Below, piece by piece: positions 37,301 through 46,688 of a stretch of 64,000 nt of DNA. Location: the NCBI GenBank assembly GCA_905178155.1, contig CAJINV010000013.1, positions 2,786,158-2,850,157 of the forward strand, given 5' to 3'. Under the pieces are notes generated by a model. That model did not search any database. It saw nothing but the letters and a program-made list of their open reading frames with translations, and was not told the origin of the DNA. Each line of letters begins with the position of its first letter. Position 1 is the first letter of the stretch. Source of the DNA: Amoebophrya sp. A120 (Eukaryota; Sar; Dinophyceae; Syndiniales; Amoebophryaceae). Position numbers and translations under genes: made by a program.

Positions 37301-37576
37301 GTTCTGGTTTTCCTCCCTTTCTTCGAGAAGATAGACGTACTGCAGGACATCATCCCCTCCTTCTCCCACTGTACTACCAGCAACATCTTCGCGCCCCCTG
37401 TCGTCCCATTTCCACTTCGGATTTGGGTCGACAAAAAACGCAGGTGGCTTTACGTCGCTGTCCAGAAAATTTTTCGCCGAGATTAGCTGGAGCTCGTAAA
37501 AAGTTTCCTCAGAACCATCGTTGGAGGACAACACGCCGCCGGGTAGCAGTGTACCACCCCAAGCATCGGGAAACAT
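31371..37576 (-). CDS. Large low-complexity hypothetical protein, 1997 aa
   Basis: Two exons, 37576..32637 and 32424..31371, joined by a GT-AG intron (CAG|GTATAG, TTTATTACAG|GT) give 1997 residues. Reading through the intron creates a false hydrophobic helix (FWSLVWWIFLLLVLVLL) and an early stop. The N-terminus (FYELQLISAKNFLDSD, then FFVDPNPKWKW) has a C2-domain-like look, which is only suggestive. The rest is rich in Ser, Arg, Glu and Thr. A motif AYWxQYxxE occurs three times at roughly 55-residue spacing, near plus-strand 35755, 35595 and 35430. A basic helical region near 34200-34350 (RHAVARMVVTARRFLTLKR) resembles IQ-like segments. The last exon carries Leu-rich helices (LLLLQKAFQELKEL). 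No introner in 6 kb. Confidence 0.68.
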
Positions 37577-38198
37577 TCTATCTCGCTGATGGCTGATGGT
37601 GTAAAATGAAGACGTAAATTTTCATCACGGAATTTTGTGCATACGTCAGCAGAAGAGACAAGCCAATGATCGAACGACAACAAGGTTCAAAAAAAATACG
37701 GAGAACGAACTCTGACTACACTTCGAGATATTAAGCTGTCTCCTGACTAGAAGTGCTGATAGGTCAATAGGAGTGGTGAAAACACTATCCGAGACCGAGA
37801 CTGCTGACGAGTATGACTTCACCGACCAAAATTGACGTCTAAACCACACGACACGCCTGTTCGGCAACCATGATGACCAAGTCCATCCCACGAAAAGAAT
37901 CGTCCGGCGTATCTCTGAAAATGGATCTGTACCTAACGATTGGAGATAATGTAGGCACGATGGCATTCCTTGCAACGGTCCCGGTCAGATCATGATTTCA
38001 AGAGTGAGTGATAGCGCACAGCTTTCCTGACTAAGTAACGATCTACCTAACCGACCACGTTGCCGACAACGACATCACGAATTTGGATTTTCCTTTTTTA
38101 CCACGATTAAGTATACGACATGCACATGGATTTGCTTCGTGCTGTTTTTCGGTCTGGTATACATCAAAACCTCGTCGCGTAGAAGCCGTCACTCACTT
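37577..38198. other. Intergenic region
   Basis: No protein-like frame; presumed promoter side of the 1997-residue gene. Confidence 0.4.
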
Positions 38199-38450
38199 TC
38201 ATAACAAGATTCTTCTTCGCACTAGAACAGAAGTAACAAAAACGTCCTGTCGGCCGATGTCCTCCGCATCAAGAAGATCTAGTAAACTGGCCTTCTCCTT
38301 GATTTTTTCCCTGTACAACCGGTACAGCGGTCGAGCGCTTTGGAGCGTGCCGAAACTAGTTCTCATCTTTGAGGGTAATGCCAAAAAACTTGAAAGGTCT
38401 TTCACTATGCGCCACAGGCGATTCTCTCTGTTGTGATCGCTGTTGGACAT
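38199..38450 (-). CDS. Small ORF, 83 aa, unknown
   Basis: An ATG at 38450 opens a frame with ordinary residue use (LWRIVKDLSSFLALPSK, then PLYRLYREKIKEKASLLD), ending in a basic stretch. There are possible GT donors inside, so it could be the first exon of a longer gene rather than a complete small protein. No family recognised. The neighbouring 0.6-kb gaps carry nothing better. Confidence 0.35.
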   Translation of the reverse strand: MSNSDHNRENRLWRIVKDLSSFLALPSKMRTSFGTLQSARPLYRLYREKIKEKASLLDLLDAEDIGRQDVFVTSVLVRRRILL

Positions 38451-39022
38451 GGTGTTCGCTGAAAATAAGTGCTGTCCTGGGTTCTGAAAAGGACTTGTTC
38501 TGACTGAGGTGCAAAACTCCGTTGAGAGTTCTTGTTCCGCTGAAAATTGATGTTCCCATAGTGTGATGATGATGATGACAAAAACCTAAAACAAAAAACA
38601 CCTAGAAAGGTTATTTGCTGAGTGTACGTTTAGACGTTTAGATGATGTGAGAAGACCGTAGTAACCTCGTTCTAAAAGGAGCAACCGCTATTTCGTCATT
38701 TCTTCCAATTTAGTTGTTCTTTTTCCAGAAGTGTCTCATCATGTGATGGTCCCCCGGAATCGAGGAGGTTACTACAGCATTTCTGAAGAAAAGGTTCATT
38801 TGAGTGTATTCACGAATAAGCCGCGGTTGCATTTATTAAAGCTGTTCGATACAACGACCAATTGTATGGAAGCGCAGTGCGACTTTGTTGGCACCAGTAG
38901 AGTACACTATTCGGTCTTCTCTTGGAATTGTTTTTACTCTTTTGTCTCGGGTTCTTTAGCTGTATCAAACAAATCGCGGCCGCAATTCTAAACTTAAACT
39001 ACCATCTACAAATCTAAAACTC
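38451..39022. other. Intergenic region
   Basis: AT-rich, no supported feature. Confidence 0.4.
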
Positions 39023-42000
39023 TTACAACTCGTCCTTTTTGCCCGCGGCCTTCTTGGCCCGCACAGCGAATTTCGGGAGGTCCGCGCGCGTGTAGGTGGC
39101 CCCGGAGGCGATGCGCTCCACCATGCCGGACACGGAATCAGAGTTCACCTTGGCGTCGCTGGTCAGACGGATGTAGGTCAACAGCTTCTCCTCGCGCTTC
39201 TTCTTGGGCGGCTTCACGAAGATCATAGTCGGGTACTGGAACGGCTCTTCGTCGCGGTCCTCCTTCTTCGCGACCTTCTTCTCCTGTCAAGTTTTATTAG
39301 GTGGATGTTTATGTTGACAGACATGTTTACTTTTCGCATTTGACTGATCAGTCTTTCATCGTCCTACCATACACATAGTCACTGGAAAAAATTTTGCAAA
39401 TAAGTGGTTTCTGCTGCAACACAAAGTGGCTTCTACTGCAACACAAATTTTTGCAAAGTGGCTTCTTTGTTGCTCTACTGCAACACACACATCAGTTGCC
39501 TTGCACACCTTTTATTTTATGCATCACAAAATAAAGCTCTTCTACCTGTTCGTCCAGCGTCTTCTTGAATTCCGGCTCCTATCAAAATGAAAAATCCCCC
39601 CTCCCCATATCAAAACGAAAATTTGTGATGCAGATTTGTGGCCACAAATCATCTTTGTCTTGCATATAGGGTCATAGGAGCCATTTAACGCATTCCAGAG
39701 CAAGTCTGTCATGCAATTTTGACTACTGCAGACCTGTCTGCTATGCGCAATTGCTAGCCTTCTGCATACCCAAACAGGCACAGAAAATGCCGCCAAGCAC
39801 CTTCTGCAAGACAAATGTGAATTGTGTACGCAAATTCAGCATCAGAAACTTCGTTTCGATATGGGGAGGGGGGATTTTTCCTCTCAATAGCTCCTGCGTG
39901 ATGTCCATCCACATCCAGTTGTATTTCACACCACGGTATCAAATGTAAAAATGTCTGGGTCTGGAAGAATGCAACTTGTGATGCTGCATTTGGTTTCCAG
40001 AAAAATCTGTATTGCATGAGTACCAAAAGGAATGCAATTTTTGCTGCGCGGAGCGGGCCTTTGTCATGCGGAATAGGCATCAAGAAGCTCTCAAAAAATC
40101 CGTGATGCTAGGGCATGCATCACAGACATCAGGGCTCATGCAAAACGTGCATGACAAGTGTCAGAATCTTCCAGACCCAGACATTTTTACAATCCGTACA
40201 CGGTCGTTCTTCGGCGCGAACTTGGACTCGAAGCTGTTGATCATATCCGCGACCTTGTCATCCAGTTTGGGCCCCTCCTGCAGGAAGATGGCGCACACGT
40301 TGGTCTGCTTGTAGCACAGCTCCTGGGCGGACTTGCTGTGCAGCTCACGAACCTTCTCGTACTCCACCTCCTCTGCCTCCACCTCGGACGCGCCGTCAAC
40401 ACCCTTCACAGTGTCGCCCATACCTGTGAAGAAGATGCATCGTAGTCCATTGTCAATGTCATGAAGATGCGGAGTCATCATACATAGGAGTCGTAATACC
40501 CTGTAGTCTTCACACATACACTGCATTCGAATTGAGATTGACAACAGACTGTTCGTACAAAAACATAACGTCTCTTGCTGCATACGCAATGTAGGTATGC
40601 GAAGTTCAACAAAAGTACCAGATTCACTGTTGACGTTGATCCACTCATGGAGGGCGGAAAAAGACAGGTCCTTTTCCTTGTACCACTGTTGCTTTCCCTT
40701 CGCAATCAGCATGACAGCTGGGAGCTTCTTCTTCTTCGCGCCAGCTTCGTTCATCTGGCAAAATAAATTATGTTCGGGATTGATAAATGACCAAAAAATG
40801 TGGATTTACACCCTCGCTCGTCGGGCACTCATCTTCTCATCAAGGTTTTCCATCGAACCGGAAGCTCCTACTTCCGACATTTGCCCTGGGTATAGATACA
40901 GTCTGCCACTTGCTTTTCATTTTCTTCGCGCCGTCAGAAGAATCGCTATCGCAAAAAGTGGAAAGCGTATAAAAACAACATTAAAGTACCACGGCGTCTG
41001 CCTCCGTAGCAAAGACAAAGCCAAATTCGACGGTGCGGGTGAAGACGGAATCTGTACTGAGCCCCTTCAAAATTGTTGGTGCCTTCTTCTTGTCGGAGAA
41101 GAGAACGATCTTCGGCTTTGTGGGATTTTTTCTCTTGAAAGTGCCGAACTCTTCCGCGGTGGTAAGCGGTGTAACCTTGTCGCCCGGAATCACTGTTTTT
41201 TTTTTGAATGGTTTTGCTTTTTTCCATGCTCGCATCACAAACGCATCACAATCTAAATTATTTTTCACAAATGCACGGGTAGTGTTTCTTTGAAGCCTCC
41301 ACGTTAGCCCTCAACAAGGACAGTCCGAAGTGGAGGGCGACATCCTCAATGTTGCGTTGTCTTGCCAACACGGTGAACAATTCGCCGGCCCCTCTATGGG
41401 ACGACGTGCAAGTCCTTGCACAGAAATTGAAAAGATTCTCCACAACATTAAAAACAGTTCGTATACATTTGTAGAGCTGCTTCAAAATTGCTTCTGCCTC
41501 CATCTCGCCCTCGTATTTGAAGTGCGGCCTTGGCGTCACGGGGTACAGCTGCAGGTGCGGTGTCTCTTTCACGCCGACCCGCTCGCAGTGCTTTGCTGCC
41601 TCGTCGCAGTCCATTGCTGCAATCTTCAGCATCTTCTTTGTTTTCTTCGCGACTTCGTTGTATTTTTCGAGGAATGCCGCGTCGCCCTTGTTGCTAGACT
41701 TGAAGTAAAGCACGGACGAAACCGTGAGCGGAAGGGAGGTACCTGTTGTTTGTGTAATGTATTGATATGCGTAAAAAACTTCTTTTCAGAAGATGACGAA
41801 AGCCGGCTCCCCTTTTTTCTCGGGATACTTAATCGGAGAAAGGGGCTGCAACACACAACACAAGGACTGTCAATGCTACATCTACACCGTGGTACTAGCA
41901 AGTAGTAGTCGTAGCAAACACCGTGATATAAGAAGCTCGGAATAATTGTGCTGCGTTCTTACCGATGACGGCGTCAAAATTCCGGGCGTAGACTTCCTGT

Positions 42001-42092
42001 ATGTCGTGCTTCATAGCGTCAATCTCGGCGTGCTTCTTTTTCGCGAGAACGGGCGCCGCGAGGACGCCGAGGGAAAGCAATGTTCGTCTCAT
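39023..42092 (-). CDS. PDI-like ER protein lacking CxxC, C-terminus KDEL
   Basis: Eight exons (42092..41963, 41742..41467, 41192..40990, 40754..40619, 40423..40199, 39931..39890, 39575..39547, 39283..39023) give 433 residues with exact phase. A signal peptide (MRRTLLSLGVLAAPVLA) and a terminal KKDEL place it in the ER lumen. The first thioredoxin fold has NFDAVIG, VLYFKSSNKGDAAF where WCGHC would sit, MLKIAAMDCDEAA and the conserved VKETPHLQLYP. A second fold carries PKIVLFSDKKKAPTILKGLS, similar to the C-terminal domain of P5-type PDIs. With no CxxC, oxidoreductase activity is unlikely. An extra exon in the first intron (near 41820-41880, EKKGEPAFVIF) is possible. Two introns are introners; the others are GT-AG. 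Confidence 0.82.
39404..39495. repeat. Short direct repeats inside a GT-AG intron
   Basis: Within the intron 39546..39284, units like GTGGCTTCTACTGCAACACA recur about three times with changes. Probably local slippage; no function suggested. Confidence 0.6.
39581..39889. mobile_element. Introner C4 (family C, 309 bp)
   Basis: Family-C termini with perfect repeat GCTCC at 39576-39580 and 39890-39894. Removing 39576..39889 joins DITQE to PEFKK in the KDEL gene. Confidence 0.94.
39937..40198. mobile_element. Introner A8 (family A, 262 bp)
   Basis: Family-A termini with perfect repeat CACGG at 39932-39936 and 40199-40203. Only 42 coding bases separate it from C4. Removing 39932..40198 joins PKNDR to GVKYNW in frame. 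Confidence 0.94.
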
Positions 42093-43125
42093 TTTGTTCC
42101 GGTTTACACACCAACTCTAAAAAGAAAACAAGGTCTAGCTCTTTTAAATTTTTTCTCTAGAGACTGTTATAGCGAAGGGTATCACAGAGATGAAGCGATT
42201 TAGATGAAAACGAAAGGGAAAGTCTTATCGCCAGAAGAAAGCCAGAAAACATAAGAAGCCACAAACTCTAAATGTTGAACCAAGTGTTGGAATTCCACCG
42301 CGAGCTAAAAAAAACTCAAGAACCTTTGTAGTCCAAGGCTAGAAGTTTCTTCAGGCTCTTTCACTTCAAAAACACACCCGCTTTGAAAATTTAGAAAAAG
42401 CTACAGCTGTACTTGTCCTGGCAATAATCGTAATCGATGAAAAAGAATAATAAATTCACGCTGTGGAGAGAACCTTCGCAAGAGCTTGCCGGTCTCAACT
42501 AGCCGCCGTCGACCATCGAGATTTGCTTGGTCTGCCTTTGTACGTAGTGCGTGTGCGAATGCGATACACAATTATGACAAGCGATATCCTAAAAAAAAAA
42601 GGGCGCGCCGCGCTCACATGTCTGGATCTTTGTCTAGCAATGACTTTCGGCTCGTCTTGCTCGCACATGATCTGTTCAAAATTTGAAACGGATCTTCACT
42701 TTCGGAACAATTTTAAGGTCGTCTTCAAATAGGAAAGCTCTTCGGATCATCGATTTACCTTGCCTGTCTTTTAATCACAACACACTGGTGGCAGTGCATT
42801 TTTCAGTTATTGTGGCCTACATACAGTACTACGTGCAAAAACATCAAGAACAAACCGAACACTTGGCCTGCCGACTCGAGTTGACTACAAGCAAACGCTC
42901 TAACTTTATTTTGTACCACCGGCGACGATGAAGAAGCTTATACAACAAGATTTTTTTCAAACTCGTCTTGCACTGCGTCTGTCACGGATGCGGGCGAGTT
43001 CGTGTGCGTTCTGCGTTTGCAAAAAAACCTTCAATTAACCACGACGTGTCCTCTGGATGAGCAACGCAGGTGGGTCTCATAAGGAAAGATTTCTTCTCCA
43101 CTGCCCAGCTCTCGAGTAAGCAATA
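42093..43125. other. Intergenic region
   Basis: About 1 kb. A plus-strand frame at 42463-42732 is Cys/Met-rich and unconvincing. Nothing else assignable. Confidence 0.4.
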
Positions 43126-45916
43126 TCAAACTGAGTTCGCAAACTTAGTAGAAATGCCGGCCCTTGTTACGCCTTCGAGACTTTTGTCGCCCATCAGCTC
43201 GCCGACATCTTTGACCAAATTTCCGCGCAATGCCGAGGAGACGAACTGCTTGCCACTATGCTGGCAGAAAAATCAATAATCACGTGCGGAGTCGAGAGAG
43301 GGAACAATGCGAATTTGAACATCAAATACATCGGCACAGTGTCAGTTGTTCACCACATTTCCTATTAGTGCAGCACGGCTCATAAAAAATACTTATGCTG
43401 CAACTCCTGTTCTTGATCTTCTCTCCGGATCGAACATCTTTCACTTCTGCCGGCATAATTTGGCGACCGGCCAGTTTCGTTGTACGAGGCAGGATATCAA
43501 ATGCAAAAGTGTCTGGGTCTGGAAGAGTGCAAGATTTGTCATGCATATTTCTCATGACCCATGATGCCTGTAATGCCTGCCCTAGCATCGCAGACTTTTA
43601 AAGGGCTTCCTGATGCACCTTCCGCATGAGAAATGCCCTGTCCGTGTAGCAAAAACTGCACCCCTCTTGCTGGTCATGCAATGCAAATTTTTTTAGAGTC
43701 CAAAAACAGCACGACAAGTTGCAATCTTCCAGACCCAGACATTTTTGCAATCCATACAGGATGATACCCAGCTCCCGCGGCCAGTTCCCGCTCCCCCGAT
43801 GCGGGACTGCTCGCGTAGGGACGTCCGAAAAGGTGCTCGTAGATGTGAAACGACTTCTCGGACAGCTTGCCCGCGAAAAACATCAGGACTACGGTTGCAG
43901 CATCCCAAGAAAAAAATCTGTGCAATGTTGCCGACATCTCCTTCGTAATGCCGACATCGCATTAACAGCGACGAGAAGATACAACTCTAAACAGGACACA
44001 TCGTTGCAAATTCTCTCTCACGTTTTGACTACAAATGGTACGAAAAGTATGCCAACCTATCGGAGCAAGGCGAGCGGCAGTAGTACAAATTTCTGTCACA
44101 ATCAAAAAAAACGAGCTGCCGTCCTCGCGCAGATTTTTTCCTGGATACGCCGGGACGGAGCCTTTCCAGGGAAACAAAAGCCACACCAGGAGAATAGCTG
44201 CGAACATGAAAGCCACTATCCCGGTGCGTGAAACAATAACCCAACCACCATCAACAATATACTCTGAAAATCCCTACCCTATGGAGAAATCAAGTATCGC
44301 TTTTGAAGCAAACTTTCGATGCAAAAAGTAAATGCAAATGGACCTGCTTTTGCTGTCCCCCCTGACGGCGCGGCTTCCTCAAGTGGCAACGTGATAATTG
44401 TAAACCCAGGTGCTGTGAAAGGAGGACCTGCACAACTTTCACGATCTCTACTCGCACTAAAAAAACGATGCTGTCCTCGCGGAGAGGTTTTATTGTTCAC
44501 ACGACACAAGGATAGAAATGATGCCGAGAAAGGTGAACTTGATGGCAATTTCGTGCGCGTTGGAGAGTACCATCACGGCGTAGTCCATAGCTGCCGCGTT
44601 GTCCCCCCGCAGGGCCTTCCCAGGACCCCACATCGAGCACAGGGTGGAGATCATCAGCACCGTGAAAAACGACCCAAAACATGTGGTCGCGACGAACAGA
44701 ACAATATCGGGTGTAAAAATCAAGCATTCATAACCGCTCAGATTCCCGCACTTTCCGCCAGTATACCCAAGCGATTTTGCGAGAATGCAATACTAGTGCA
44801 AAAGTGAAGATTGTAAGTATTAACTATGTTGGATTCTAGAAGGAAATTGGATTTCATTCGAGTAAGCGGAACGGGTGAAGGACCGCCTCCTCGCTCTGCC
44901 TCCGACTTAAGCAGCACTCCATATAAAAAATTATCCATGTTGATTACTAGCTGACCATGAATTTTGTACAGTAAGTAGGTGTAGGCATTTCTTTCTGACC
45001 GCATAGTAAGTAAGCTCTGCAAACGGGAGAGGCAATGATATTTTTGGAATTTACACGCGATAGAAAAACGCTTTCAGGTAGTCCTGTGTCGTTTCGCTGT
45101 GATGGATAGCGTGGCCAGATTCCTTGGCCACTTTTATCATGTGTAAAAACTCCCACCCTGCTTCCCGCCTACAAGTTCTCATGCGTAGGTCTGAGAATTT
45201 TCATGAGTGCCTGTTCTACTGTAGGCGCAAAGCAACGCAAAAACAAACTCCTGGCATATTCCACAGAGCTGCTGCACTCTTTTTCTAATATGCACCTCTA
45301 GTACGTGTGCAGTATCTGTTGCTCGGTTGAAAATCTACATCCTCACGAATGACACGTGCACGATTAAAGGGGGCCGGGAAGAACTGGGAAGCTGTCCTCC
45401 CACGGCGTAGGTTCTACGGCCTTCTCGTAGTGTGTATCGAAATCGACAGAGAGGGCGGCGGATGCGGAAAAGCCCAGGAACGACGCGATGTCTTGCATGC
45501 GAGAGGAGCTATCGCCAGTAAACGTGAACCTGTGGCGGCGGCTTTGAAACGAGCCAGGCAAGTCTCTAGGTCACGTTTTCTGCTCGACATCAAAGCACTT
45601 CGGCTTCCTTGTGGTTTTTTTCCAGTAGTTAGCAGATGAGTCCTTCCATATCTATGTGTATATGCATAAGCAAATCGCAATTTCGCGATTGGACGAATTG
45701 AAGCACATTCAACTCAACCGCATCCTCCGATCACTTGCCTCATAATTTGCAGAAGTTTACGAGGCTACGGAAATGTAAATCAATGCACAGAGTGACACCG
45801 TCCACATTTACTGCGTGGTAAAACACCAGCAGGAAGTACTGGAGCTCCGCCTGCCGGATGTGCAGTGCCTCCAGGTGGAATTTCGTGACCACATTCGCCT
45901 TGCTGGCTTGCAACAT
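43126..45916 (-). CDS. Multi-pass membrane protein, tentatively Orai-like; exons partly resolved
   Basis: Coding blocks in transcript order: about 45916..45812 (MLQASKANVVTKFHLEAL), about 45550..45364 (RMQDIASFLGFSASAALSV), 45139..45057 (KVAKESGHAIHHSETTQDYL), about 44735..44509 (LFVATTCFGSFFTVLMIST, then AHEIAIKFTFLGII), about 44216..44120 (AAILLVWLLFPWKG), about 43905..43757 (VLMFFAGKLSEKSFHIYEHL), 43489..43393 and 43255..43126. Four hydrophobic helices, the ALMIST-like segment in helix 2 and the charged helix-3/4 boundary recall Orai calcium channels. The glutamate expected in helix 1 is not obvious, so the assignment is weak. The last three blocks connect in phase across introner A9 and GT-AG intron 43392..43256. 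Middle junctions are unresolved. Confidence 0.48.
43495..43756. mobile_element. Introner A9 (family A, 262 bp)
   Basis: Intact family-A termini with perfect repeat CAGGA at 43490-43494 and 43757-43761. Removing 43490..43756 joins GAGYHP to ASYNET in frame. Internally close to A1 and A10 in the same orientation. Confidence 0.94.
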
Positions 45917-46688
45917 GATTCTGAAACAATTAAAGACCGGGTCTTCACAAGGTCGGGGTCTGGTTGATGTAAGTTGTACCGAATTCGGGGCGGGAGCGAC
46001 CCTCTAGTAGGTCCCAAACTGTAAAAGCAATTCGCGAGAATTACAACTCTGTAGTTGATCTACTTAGTACAACGGGCGATCTTGTTGAGGTACTGAACCA
46101 CCTCTCAAGCTCAGCAATACCAACTTTTCATGAGACGTCTTCCTTCCGCTCCGACACTGAACAACGAATCATTCTCATTGTAGCTCCGTCTACAAATTTT
46201 CCACTAGAGCTCTTTAACTACGCTTCATCGCTCTACCATTGAACGGAAGACGCGGTCTAGCGCGAGGGTATGATACTGAGCCAGTACTATTTGGTACCCT
46301 CACCAAGGAAAATGCCACGACTACACAATCACAAGAGGAGTACCTGCACGACACTTGTTTCCTAGGTTCTAGCAGCGAAGTGGAGTGAGATGAACTTTCG
46401 GGCGAGTATTAATTTGTGACCACAGCGAGAGATCATGCCTTTCGTTCGACGAGCCACGTAATGTTTTGCCCGGAAGTTTTTCTACCCTCACCGAACAGAA
46501 GCATGAATTTTTACTTTTTCTGTCGTTCGTATGAAGCTCGTGCGCTGTATTTTTACTTTTTTCGTGGTAGATAGATTGTGTACAGAGAACCATAAAGAAC
46601 GGTCTACTGCAAGTAGAACCCTGAAAAAGTCAATGAAATGTCAGGCGCTGTGTGGCCGCTTGATTCAATAGTCAGAAGGACGCAAAAT
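45917..46688. other. Intergenic region
   Basis: About 0.8 kb with no supported gene. An unfound first exon of the membrane-protein gene could lie here, because an AG acceptor-like site (TTGTTTCAG) precedes its first block. Confidence 0.35.

Noticed and set aside
45136-45363. Another decayed family-B introner
   Set aside because: The left end (TATCATGTGTAAAAAC) resembles family B, but no matching right end or direct repeat could be found and the exon junction is unresolved.
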